Part shown: piece after piece, positions 25,473-33,835 of the stretch | How the letters are laid out: every line of letters begins with the position of its first letter | Numbering within the stretch: the first letter of the stretch is position 1 | Origin: Archangium lansingense | Lineage (GTDB): Bacteria > Myxococcota > Myxococcia > Myxococcales > Myxococcaceae | Length of the DNA stretch: 64,000 nucleotides | Direction: 5' to 3' | Assembly: GCF_026626635.1 (NCBI RefSeq) | Contig: NZ_JAPNKA010000001.1 | Coordinates: 13,580,001-13,644,000, forward strand | Notes under the pieces: model-generated | Told to the model about the DNA's origin: nothing | Seen by the model: the letters and a program-made list of their open reading frames with translations, nothing else | Databases searched by the model: none | Position numbers and translations under genes: made by a program

Positions 25473-25640
25473 TGGAGGCGGCGGGAATCGAAGCCGCCGC
25501 CGGAAGCTTCCTGCGAGAGTGCTCCGGAATGGGTGGCTCTGGTTCGCACTGGCGCAGGCTCGCCGAGTCGACCCAGCTCAGCGGAGGGTTTCGGGAACGC
25601 TGTCCCCATTTCAAGGCAACGCTTGAGGAGCTCATCCGCC
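25473..25640 (-). repeat. tRNA-like 3' end plus 140-bp unit, copy C
   Basis: Minus-strand unit ending GCGGC-TTCGATT-CCCGC-CGCCTCCAC (T-arm at 25481-25497) followed by the terminator. It is the only copy that keeps a terminator, so it may be the original chromosomal end. It lies 40 bases before small gene copy C. Confidence 0.65.
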
Positions 25641-25681
25641 GGGCTCCGATCACGTGAGCCGGCTCCGATAGGCTGCGGCCC

Positions 25682-26074
25682 ATGAACGCCCCCGACCGCC
25701 CCAAGACTTCGTATGAGATGTACCGTGCCATGGCCGAGCACTACCACCAGGGTCCATCCCACGCGGCCCTCGTCACCTTGCTGTTCCGGATGACGATGGA
25801 GCTCGAAGCGCTGCGCGAGGCGCTGTCCAGCCCCCAGACGCCCGAGTCCGTGCGCGAGGCCTACCGCGAGGCCTACAAGCGCACCGCTGTCCTGTCCCAC
25901 AACGCCGCGGGGCCAACCGGAGGCGCCGAGAAGATCCTCCGCGAGTTCCTCCCCTGGGAGGGCTCCGACGACCGCTTCGCCTCGGAGATGGCGATGATGA
26001 AGCGCCTGGGCACCACGCCGGAGGAGCAGCAGGCGCTCCGCGAGAAGATGGAAGAGGTCGAGATGTACACCTGA
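25682..26074 (+). CDS. Small conserved protein, copy C of three
   Basis: 130 residues (MNAPDRPKTSYEMY to MEEVEMYT), with the doubled REAY unit as in copy A. It is convergent with the intact gshB, whose stop is only 17 bases away. This is probably the ancestral arrangement, because gshB is complete only here. Function unknown. Confidence 0.7.
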   Translation: MNAPDRPKTSYEMYRAMAEHYHQGPSHAALVTLLFRMTMELEALREALSSPQTPESVREAYREAYKRTAVLSHNAAGPTGGAEKILREFLPWEGSDDRFASEMAMMKRLGTTPEEQQALREKMEEVEMYT

Positions 26075-26091
26075 TGCGTGGAATCAACCCC

Positions 26092-27051
26092 TCATCGCCG
26101 CTGGCCCACGAGCCGCTCGGCGACGTCGATCACCTTCGCCTCCACGTTCGTGTTGTCCAACTTGTCGATCTCCACGATGCCGGTGGGGCTGGTGACGTTG
26201 ACCTCGGTGAGCCAGTCGCCGATGACGTCGATGCCTACGAGGTACAGGCCGCGCTCCTGGAGCGAGGGCTTGAGGCGGGCGCAGATCTCCAGCTCACGCG
26301 CGGTGAGTTGCGTCTTCACGGGAGTGCCGCCGGCGGCCATGTTGCCGCGGTGATCATCCTGGGCGGGGACGCGGAGCACGGCACCGCAGGGCTCTCCATC
26401 CACGAGGATGATGCGCTTGTCACCCTGGCGGCTCTCGGGGAGGTAGGCCTGGGCGACGATGGCCTTCCTGCCACCCAGGGTGCTGATCTCCAGGAGCGAG
26501 CGGGTGTTGCGGTCTCCGGGCTGGAGGAAGACGATGCCCTGGCCGCCGAAGCCCTCGACGGGCTTGATGATGGTGCCCTGGGGATTGCGCGCGATGAACT
26601 GGGCGAGCGCGGTGAGATCCCGGGCGATGAGTGTCTCGGGCATGAGCTCGGGGAAGCGCAGGCCGAAGAGCTTCTCGTTGGCATCGCGGATGCCGGTGGG
26701 GTTGTTGAGGAAGATGGGCTCGCGGCCGTTGCACAGCTCGACGAGCTGGGTGGCCTGGAGGAAGTCGGCGTCGACGGGCGGATCCTTGCGCAGGAAGAGG
26801 ACGTCGAGGCTGGAGAGGGGACGCACCTGCTCGTCGAGGATGTCGAAGTGGCGGCCGGGCTCGCGACGCACGGTGACGGTGCGCATGCGGGACTCGGCGC
26901 AGGAGCCGCTGAAGCGGAGCCAAGGCTGCTCGAAGTAGCGCACCTGGTGACCGCGGCGCTGGGCCTCGAGCATGAGGGCGAAGGTGGAGTCGTGGTCCAC
27001 CCGGACCGTCTCGAGGGGATCCATGAGGAAGCCGAAGGTGAGCGCGGCCAT
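26092..27051 (-). CDS. gshB: Glutathione synthetase (ATP-grasp)
   Basis: 319 residues from the ATG at 27051 (AGGAGG 12 bases upstream), the normal length for GshB. It has the family hallmarks: FLMDPLETVRVDHDSTFALM at the N terminus, FLRKDPPVDADFLQAT, NNPTGIRDANEKLF, then the ATP-grasp core GTIIKPVEGFGGQGI, RIILVDGEP and DVIGDWLTEVNVTSPTG. It joins gamma-glutamylcysteine and glycine to form glutathione, with ATP. No gshA is adjacent. Internal parts of this gene are duplicated at 16074-16815 and 19061-19287. Confidence 0.92.
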   Translation of the reverse strand: MAALTFGFLMDPLETVRVDHDSTFALMLEAQRRGHQVRYFEQPWLRFSGSCAESRMRTVTVRREPGRHFDILDEQVRPLSSLDVLFLRKDPPVDADFLQATQLVELCNGREPIFLNNPTGIRDANEKLFGLRFPELMPETLIARDLTALAQFIARNPQGTIIKPVEGFGGQGIVFLQPGDRNTRSLLEISTLGGRKAIVAQAYLPESRQGDKRIILVDGEPCGAVLRVPAQDDHRGNMAAGGTPVKTQLTARELEICARLKPSLQERGLYLVGIDVIGDWLTEVNVTSPTGIVEIDKLDNTNVEAKVIDVAERLVGQRR

Positions 27052-27182
27052 GGGTGCGGAAGCCTCCTGGGGGGAGAGGGATGATACCCCGTGAGTAGAC
27101 GCATGGAGGCGCTCGCGCGACAGAAAAAACACGCGGAGTGGAAAGCAGAGGCTACCGTGACGCGGGAGACACACGGTGGGTC

Positions 27183-27986
27183 TCAGGGGCGGCGGCAGAG
27201 GCCCTCGACACAGGAAGTGCCTGGGGGGCACTTGGACCCGCCGTCGGAGCAGGAGAGTAGGGAGCAGGCCATCTTCAGCTCCAGACGGGACTCCTTGTAG
27301 CGCGGGGGCCAGACGGAGCAGAGGCCGCCATCGGAGCAGGGCTCCTTCTGGCAGTTCTCCCCGCGCACCACCGCGCAGGCAGAGATGCCCTCGCCCAAGG
27401 CGATGCACTCCTGGCCTTCGGAGCAACCCGTCGCCTCGCAGGTGGGAAGGCAGGAGGGACCATCGAGCCCTTCCCGGCAGAAGAAGCCCTGTGGACAACT
27501 CGTGGGCTCATCCGGTTGGCAGGCGCGCCCGCACCATCCCGCGTTGCAGTGAAGTCCCTGATCGCAAGTGCTCTCGACAGGTCCCCTGGCCGAAACGCAG
27601 GCCTCGCCTTCCTTCCGCTCTCCTGGATGGACACACACACGCACGAACGGTCCATCACCCATCGTGGGCAGTGTCCGGCAGTTTCGTCCTTCCCTGCATT
27701 GCAGATCCGTGGTGCACCAGCTATCGGTGCAAAGACCCTCACTTTCGGACACTGAGAGCCTCAGGCATCCGAGTGGCGACTCGCAGTCTTGACCGCTCCA
27801 GCATCTCTGCGAATAGGTCTGGAGCTTCCACGTCTCCTCCAACTCCAGAATGGGAGTCGCTGCCACTGCCCTCGAACCGTTTTCGTTCCAGGGATTCCAA
27901 GCTGCCGCTCCCAGGATGAGCAGGAGCGGCACAGGAAGCAGCAACCCGGGCAGCAGACTGAGGAAGGTGCTCCGCTTCACTCGCAT
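27183..27986 (-). CDS. Cys-rich membrane-anchored or secreted protein
   Basis: 267 residues from the ATG at 27986 (AGGTGTC upstream); a longer start at 28010 is possible. The N terminus has one hydrophobic helix (LLPGLLLPVPLLLILGA). The rest contains about 24 Cys in short repeats such as CREGRNC, CVHPGERKEGEAC, CDQGLHCNAGWC, CPQGFFCREGLDG and CPPGTSCVEGLC, similar to the disulphide-rich modules of myxobacterial and eukaryotic surface proteins. Probably extracytoplasmic; ligand unknown. Confidence 0.7.
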   Translation of the reverse strand: MRVKRSTFLSLLPGLLLPVPLLLILGAAAWNPWNENGSRAVAATPILELEETWKLQTYSQRCWSGQDCESPLGCLRLSVSESEGLCTDSWCTTDLQCREGRNCRTLPTMGDGPFVRVCVHPGERKEGEACVSARGPVESTCDQGLHCNAGWCGRACQPDEPTSCPQGFFCREGLDGPSCLPTCEATGCSEGQECIALGEGISACAVVRGENCQKEPCSDGGLCSVWPPRYKESRLELKMACSLLSCSDGGSKCPPGTSCVEGLCRRP

Positions 27987-28156
27987 GACACCTCGCAGGG
28001 CAGAGACCAACAGTCTCGATACTCCACCGGAGCGTTACCTCAGGAGTAAGTGGAACCCCGGTATGGAGCAGTGCGCCATTTGTGCGGCGTGACGACTGCC
28101 GGACACAACCTTGGGGGAGGGCCCCTTGATGCCATGCCTCGACTTCATGGACGCTT

Positions 28157-29425
28157 ATGTCCGTGCCCTCTGCCAGACCTCCTCCCCGGAGTGACACCTC
28201 GGTCCTCCAAGAGCTGGAGCGCCATCAGCGCCGGCGCGAGCAGGGCATCCCCAAGCTCACCGTGCTCGCCGGTCCCCCGGGCAGCGCCATGTCCCTCTGG
28301 CGCCGATGGCTCGAATCCCGCAGCCAATCCTCCTGCGTCTCGCTCGCTCCGGGCGAGGCCGAGGTGGTCCGCGATTGGATGGAGACGCTCTCCCGCACCC
28401 GGAACCTCGAAGCCGATGCGGCGGACTTCCTCGGTTCCGCCTCGGGCCTCGCCCCGGGTGAGCTCCGCTCGCGCCTGAGCGGAAAGACCGCGCATGAGCG
28501 CGACATCCTCCTCCAGGAGTTGTTCCCCGCCCTCACCGGGGAAGATGTCTCCGCCGCGTGCAGGTGCCTGCTCCAACCTCCACAAGTTGTCCACAAGTCC
28601 GGGCAACCGCTCGGCGCGGTGCTCGACGCTTGCGAGCGCAATCCCCTGCGAGCACTCACGGCCCTGCATGCGCTCATTCCCGCGGGCACGGCTCCAGCCC
28701 TCCTGCTCTCCGGCTTCGGCCCCGGGTGGCTCACGAGCGCGGCCCGGGTGGCTACTCGGTTGTGTGACGCCGTGCCTCCGCTCGTCGTGGCGCTCCACTC
28801 GGAGCGGCCCGCGCTCAACACCTATCTGCGAGGTCACGAGAGCCAGTCCTTGGCCCTGGTGCGCGAGGGACTGCTGGAGCTGGAGGCCCCCTCTCCCGAG
28901 GAGCTGAGACGGCGGCTGGAGAAGCTCGGCGTCCAGGCGACGGAGGTGCTCTCCAACTCCCTGGCCCGGCTGGCCGCCGATGGTGTCACGGAGGAGGTGC
29001 TGGCCCGTTACGGCGAGGCTGCCCGCGAGCTAGAGGCCTCCAAACACGAGCCCGAGGCCGCGGACCGGGCGCGCAGCAGCGCCGAGAGCTTCCTGCGCTC
29101 GTTGCTCGACTCGCTCCCCGCGACCCAGGGCCTCTTCGAGCTCAACAAACGAGCCGAGTTCCGCATCAACAACCGGCCCGTCGAGGTGGACTTCCTCTCG
29201 CACCGGCTGCGCGTGGCCATCGAGGTGGACGGCTACTACCACTTCCAGGATGACGAGGCCTACCGGCGCGACCGGCGCAAGGACCTGGCCCTCCAGCAGC
29301 ACGGTTACCTGGTGCTCCGCTTCCTCGCCAAGGATGTGGTGGCGCGCCTGGAGGAAATCCGCGACACTATCTTGGAAGTAGTCTCACTCCGGCGTCACAG
29401 GGAGGATGCAGATGGAGGGGCATGA
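28157..29425 (+). CDS. DUF559 endonuclease-like protein with degenerate P-loop domain
   Basis: 422 residues. Near the N terminus LTVLAGPPGSAMSLWRRW (residues ~35-52) has the strand-loop-helix look of a Walker A site but lacks the GKS/GKT Lys, so it is a P-loop relative that probably does not hydrolyse ATP. The C terminus (~331-395) is a DUF559/Vsr-like PD-(D/E)XK nuclease: EVDFLSHRLRVAIEVDGYYH, then RDRRKDLALQQHGYLVLRF. No SD is obvious before the start at 28157. First gene of a three-gene operon; the stop overlaps the next start by 14 bases. Confidence 0.7.
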   Translation: MSVPSARPPPRSDTSVLQELERHQRRREQGIPKLTVLAGPPGSAMSLWRRWLESRSQSSCVSLAPGEAEVVRDWMETLSRTRNLEADAADFLGSASGLAPGELRSRLSGKTAHERDILLQELFPALTGEDVSAACRCLLQPPQVVHKSGQPLGAVLDACERNPLRALTALHALIPAGTAPALLLSGFGPGWLTSAARVATRLCDAVPPLVVALHSERPALNTYLRGHESQSLALVREGLLELEAPSPEELRRRLEKLGVQATEVLSNSLARLAADGVTEEVLARYGEAARELEASKHEPEAADRARSSAESFLRSLLDSLPATQGLFELNKRAEFRINNRPVEVDFLSHRLRVAIEVDGYYHFQDDEAYRRDRRKDLALQQHGYLVLRFLAKDVVARLEEIRDTILEVVSLRRHREDADGGA

Positions 29426-30416
29426 GGTGTCTCGCGTAGGCGAGCTGGTGCTCGTGTGGTTGCTGACGCGCGCCGAGGGCAAGGGCTCTCGCAGTGCACT
29501 GTCCAGTGCGCTCAAGTCCTTCGCCTCGCACCGGTGGAGCCCGGGCGAGTGGAGCACCCGGCTCGACGAGTCGCTGGCAACGCTCGAATCGGGTGGGCTC
29601 CTCCAGCAGACGGCGCGCAAGGGCGTGTCCCTCACCAAGGAGGGCCGCGCGCGGGCGCTGGAGTTCCTCGGGGTGAAGCAGCTGCCCAAGGGCCTCAGCT
29701 GGAAGAAGCTCCGGCTCACCCACCTGACGGCGCTCGCGCTGGGGCTGCCCTCTGCCAACGCGGGCAGGCTGGACAAGGCGGATAACCTCCGCGCGGTACT
29801 GGTGGAGAAGCAGCTCGGCCTCGAGGAGGTTGGCACCCGGAAGCTCAAGGACGTGCGGGACGAGCTGTGCTGGAAGCAGCTCGGCGTGGAGACGGACAAG
29901 CCCTTCACCCTGGCCAACGTGCAGTCCTTCCTGCTCGGCAAGGTGCTCCAGGCTTCACGCGAGGTGAAACCCTCTCAGGCCATGCAGCAGCTCGCGGCAC
30001 GGAGCGTGGGGGCCCGGCGCATGGACGCGGAGAGCCTCCGGGTAGCAGCCCTCCAGTCCTGGCTCATTCCCACCTCGGAGCCTACGACGCCGGCTCGCGA
30101 CTCCGAGGCTCCCGCGCCGGCACCGCGCCCCGCAGAGGACGGCCTGCCCGCCTTCGCCGAGCGCGTGCTGCAGACTGCCCGCACTTCCGAGACCGGGCGC
30201 TTCGGGGACGACCGGGTCTTCATCTCGCACGTCTGGCGCGCCATGCGCAGCCATGGCCTGGACGAGCAGTCCTTCAAGAACCGGCTCGTCGAGGCCAACC
30301 AGAAGCGCCTGCTGTCGCTGAGCCGCGCCGACATGGTGGAACTGATGGATCCAGCGGATGTCCAGGCTTCGGAAATCCACCACCTCGGTTCCACCTTCCA
30401 CTTCATCGCCCTGTAG
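29412..30416 (+). CDS. Winged-helix-like adaptor protein of the DUF559/HerA-like operon
   Basis: 334 residues. The ATG at 29412 was chosen over 29406 because GGGAGG sits 6 bases before it but directly abuts 29406. N-terminal ~85 residues look like a winged helix (VGELVLVWLLTRAEG, LESGGLLQQTARKGVSLTKEG). The C-terminal ~70 residues (DDRVFISHVWRAM, FKNRLVEANQKRLLSLSRADMVELMD) look like a second one. A Pro/Ala-rich linker separates the parts. Likely a DNA-binding or subunit-bridging protein between nuclease and ATPase. Translationally coupled to the gene before it. Confidence 0.6.
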   Translation: MEGHEVSRVGELVLVWLLTRAEGKGSRSALSSALKSFASHRWSPGEWSTRLDESLATLESGGLLQQTARKGVSLTKEGRARALEFLGVKQLPKGLSWKKLRLTHLTALALGLPSANAGRLDKADNLRAVLVEKQLGLEEVGTRKLKDVRDELCWKQLGVETDKPFTLANVQSFLLGKVLQASREVKPSQAMQQLAARSVGARRMDAESLRVAALQSWLIPTSEPTTPARDSEAPAPAPRPAEDGLPAFAERVLQTARTSETGRFGDDRVFISHVWRAMRSHGLDEQSFKNRLVEANQKRLLSLSRADMVELMDPADVQASEIHHLGSTFHFIAL

Positions 30417-30450
30417 GACTCCACCTCGTACGGCACTCGGGGGACTGCCG

Positions 30451-33400
30451 ATGACCCAGACCGATCTCCGCCTCTCTTCCTTCCTCTCCGATCGCACCGA
30501 GGTCTTCCACTCCATCCAGCACCGGCATGAGGTCTGGCGGGAGGATCCTTTCGACGTGGAGACTGTGCACCAGGAGGCGCGCGCCACCTTCGAGCGCCTC
30601 CTGTTGCGTGCCACCACGCCTCCTGGAGTGGACTCGGGGCGCATCCTGCTGCTGCTCGGCGACTCGGGCTGCGGCAAGACGCACCTCTTGCGTGCCTTCC
30701 GCGCCATGGCCCATGAGCGATCGCTCGGCTTCGTGGGCTACATGCAGATGACGACGTCCACGTCCAACTACGGGCGTTACGTCCTCTCCAACCTCATCGA
30801 CTCGCTCGACCAGCCCTACCAGGAGCCCGCGGAGACGCGCTCCGGGTTGCAGAAGCTCTCCGACGCGCTGCTGTCCGAGTGTGGTCAGGTGGCCGCCATG
30901 CTGGCGGACCCCGAAGCGGACGCCGAGGAGGTTCCCAAGCTGGTGGAGTTCGCCGCGGACGATCTCCAGAAGCAGCCGCGCTTCAAGAAGCAGGACCTGG
31001 ATCTGCTGCGTGCGCTGCTCTTCCTCCAGCGGGACGACACGCGCATCCGCAGCCGGGTACTCAAGTACCTGCGCTGCGAGGACCTGTCCGAGAGCGATCG
31101 CAAGGTGTTGGGTGGGCTGGTGCCTCGCACCTATGACAACCACCCGCAGGAAATGGTGGAGCACCTCGGCCGGCTCGCGGCGGCCCTCAATCACTCGCTC
31201 GTGCTGTGCGTGGATCAGCTCGAGGGCTTCGATCTCGACGCCGCGAATGCCCAGGCCTTCCGGCGGGCCATGCACATGCTCTGTGACTTCGCGGAGCGTG
31301 CGCCCTCATCGGTCATCGTCATCAGCTGCCTGCACACCTTCTGGACGGGTCTGCGCGGCCAGCTCACCCAGTCGCTCCTGGATCGCATCGAGCGGGATCC
31401 GGATCTCATCAAGCTGGAGAACCTGCGCACGGCCGAGGAGGCGCGGCTCATCACCGAGCGTCGACTGGAACACCTCTACTCGATAGAGGACGCGCCGTTC
31501 GATCCCGCGGAGCCCACCTATCCCTTCCCCCATGAGGGTTTCGAGCAGCTCTCGGGCAAGAGCACACGTGACGTGCTGGACGCGTGCCGCCGTTGGCGCG
31601 AGCAGGCCATCCGCGCAGGCGCACTGCCGGAGCGCTTCCCCCTGGAGAGCGTGCCGGGCGGCTCCCATCTCAAGAAGAAGGAAGAGAAGAAGACGCTGGA
31701 GTTGGACCAGGCGTGGAACGACTTCCGCTCGTCGCACTCCACCCCGCCACCCGAGGCAGACTCCCAGCTCGCCGAGCTGCTCGTCTGGGCACTCCGGGCC
31801 TGCGCGGACGAGGTGGACACGGGGCACCGCTTCGAGGCGCGCCTGTCTGGCGAGGTCATCCAGGTGGACGTATCGCCGGGAGACGGAAAGCTGCACGTGG
31901 CTCTGTGCAACCGGGGCACCCAGCGAGGGGCGCTCGCCAATCAGATCGAACAGACTCGGAAGGAGGCTGGCAAGGCACGCACTCCCATCGTCGTGCGCAC
32001 CAGTGACTTCCCGAGCAATCCCAAGAGCACCACGGCCGAGCAGCTCGGCAAGCTCATCAGCAGGGGAGGCCGCCGCGCGGTGCTCGAGGACAGCGACAGC
32101 CGCACCCTGATCGCGCTGCGCGAGTTCCGCCAGCAGCATGAGTCGCGTCCCGACTTCGCACACTGGCTGCGCACCAACCAGCCCCTCACCCAGCTCAAGC
32201 CGCTGCGGGACATCCTCGGCCTGGAGCAGTTGCGCTCCTCGCATACGCCCACCGCTCCCAGTTCCCGGCCCACCCCCGCGGAGACACCTCCCTTCGGGAC
32301 ACAGGCCGTGACTCCCGCGCCCACGGTCTCCGCGCCTCAGGCCGTCCGGACCGAGCAACCCCCGGCTCCGAAGCCGGCCGCGGGCCCGGTGGCGCCTCCC
32401 GTCGTGAAGGTCGTGCAACCCCCGCCACCGCCCGCGCGTAAGCGGGAGCCCATCCGCATCGGCGAGACGGACAGCCTGCTGCGTGAGCCCGTCCTCGCCA
32501 CCCCCGATGAGCTGACCCGGCATGCCGCCTTCCTGGGAGGCTCTGGCAGCGGCAAGACGACCCTGGCACTCAACCTGGTGGAGCAGCTGCTCCTGCAAGG
32601 CATTCCGGTCATCCTCGTGGACCGAAAGGGAGACCTCGCCGGCTACGCCTCCGAGTCCTTCTGGACGCGCCCCATCGAGGATGCTCGCCGCGCCGAGCGC
32701 CGGACACTGTTGCACGAGCGGCTCGACGTGGCCTTCTTCACTCCCGGCCATCCCCACGGCCGCCCCCTGGGCATTCCCATCGTCCCGGAGGGGCTCGCCG
32801 CGCTCTCGGACTACGAGCGGCAGCAGGCCACGCGCCATGCCGCCGAGGCGTTGTCCGGCATGCTGGACTACCGGCAGAACCCTCGCGACAAGTCCTGCAG
32901 GACCCTGTTGTCCCAGGCGATTGATCAGCTCGTTCAGCTCACTCCGGAGGGAGTGACCCTGGAGAAGCTGGTGAAGTTCATCGGCAACAAGGATCCCATC
33001 CTGGTGAGCGCCGCGGGCCGGTTGGATACGAAGCTCTTCGACAAGCTCGCCGATGACCTGGACCGGCTGCGCATCGACGCAAAGCACCTCATGGGCAGCG
33101 AGGCCGAGAGGCTTGATTTGGATCTGCTGCTCGGCCGGGGTGTGTATGCGAAACCCGGCAGGACGCGCCTGAGCATCATCAGCACCAAGTTCCTGGGCGA
33201 CACCAACAGCGTCCTCTTCTGGGTGTCTCAGTTGCTCATCGAGACGACGCGCTGGCTCAACCGCAACCCGTCCACGACGCTGCAGGCCGTGCTCATGTTC
33301 GACGAGGCGGACCTGTACCTGCCCGCGATGCGCCAGCCGTCCACGAAGCAGCCGATGGAGAACCTGCTCAAGCGCGCGCGCTCGGCGGGGGTGGGGCTGA

Positions 33401-33693
33401 TGCTGGCCACCCAGAGCCCTGGCGACTTCGACTACAAGTGCCGCGATACCATCCGCTCCTGGTTCATTGGCCGCGTGAAGGAGAAGGTCTCGTTGGACAA
33501 GATGAAGCCCATGCTCAGCGAGGCCCGGGTGGATGCGACGAAGATTCCCGGCCAGTCCACCGGCGAGTTCCACTTCGCACGCGACGGCAGGGTGGATCGC
33601 GTCAAGGTCGAGCCCTCCGCGTTGGCGACCGAGCAGCTCTCCGATGATGAGCTGCTGCAACTCGCCGCGAGGACCGCCTCGACGGCCTCCTGA
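30451..33693 (+). CDS. Double-P-loop ATPase: AAA/ORC-like front, HerA/VirB4-like back
   Basis: 1080 residues from the ATG at 30451 (GGGGGA 6 bases upstream). Front half: Walker A GDSGCGKTH (residues 70-78), Walker B LVLCVDQLEG (~249-258), then a winged-helix-like end (KSTRDVLDACRRWREQ). A Pro-rich linker lies at ~600-660 (PAPKPAAGPVAPP). Back half: Walker A GGSGSGKTT (696-704), DRKGDLAGY, Walker B VLMFDEADLYLP (~946-957) and ATQSPGDFDYKCRD, all in the style of HerA/FtsK/VirB4 DNA pumps. It starts 34 bases after the winged-helix gene. Together the operon encodes a likely DNA-translocating nuclease complex. Confidence 0.75.
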   Translation: MTQTDLRLSSFLSDRTEVFHSIQHRHEVWREDPFDVETVHQEARATFERLLLRATTPPGVDSGRILLLLGDSGCGKTHLLRAFRAMAHERSLGFVGYMQMTTSTSNYGRYVLSNLIDSLDQPYQEPAETRSGLQKLSDALLSECGQVAAMLADPEADAEEVPKLVEFAADDLQKQPRFKKQDLDLLRALLFLQRDDTRIRSRVLKYLRCEDLSESDRKVLGGLVPRTYDNHPQEMVEHLGRLAAALNHSLVLCVDQLEGFDLDAANAQAFRRAMHMLCDFAERAPSSVIVISCLHTFWTGLRGQLTQSLLDRIERDPDLIKLENLRTAEEARLITERRLEHLYSIEDAPFDPAEPTYPFPHEGFEQLSGKSTRDVLDACRRWREQAIRAGALPERFPLESVPGGSHLKKKEEKKTLELDQAWNDFRSSHSTPPPEADSQLAELLVWALRACADEVDTGHRFEARLSGEVIQVDVSPGDGKLHVALCNRGTQRGALANQIEQTRKEAGKARTPIVVRTSDFPSNPKSTTAEQLGKLISRGGRRAVLEDSDSRTLIALREFRQQHESRPDFAHWLRTNQPLTQLKPLRDILGLEQLRSSHTPTAPSSRPTPAETPPFGTQAVTPAPTVSAPQAVRTEQPPAPKPAAGPVAPPVVKVVQPPPPPARKREPIRIGETDSLLREPVLATPDELTRHAAFLGGSGSGKTTLALNLVEQLLLQGIPVILVDRKGDLAGYASESFWTRPIEDARRAERRTLLHERLDVAFFTPGHPHGRPLGIPIVPEGLAALSDYERQQATRHAAEALSGMLDYRQNPRDKSCRTLLSQAIDQLVQLTPEGVTLEKLVKFIGNKDPILVSAAGRLDTKLFDKLADDLDRLRIDAKHLMGSEAERLDLDLLLGRGVYAKPGRTRLSIISTKFLGDTNSVLFWVSQLLIETTRWLNRNPSTTLQAVLMFDEADLYLPAMRQPSTKQPMENLLKRARSAGVGLMLATQSPGDFDYKCRDTIRSWFIGRVKEKVSLDKMKPMLSEARVDATKIPGQSTGEFHFARDGRVDRVKVEPSALATEQLSDDELLQLAARTASTAS

Positions 33694-33835
33694 TGGCCCT
33701 TCGCCCACCCCACTCGAGGGCACTTGTGAGTAGGCCCCCACCTGACGAACCGGGTACCTCCTGGATGCCGGGCGCGGTTCATGCGAATACCCGCAGCTGG
33801 CCTCCCGCAGGCGGAGAGGCTCGCGAGGAGCACGC

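Noticed and set aside
25473-25731. Open frames reading through repeat copies (for example ...RSRRKLPA)
   Set aside because: The frames are different in each copy and end in the tRNA-like T-arm; they are by-products of the repeat, not genes.
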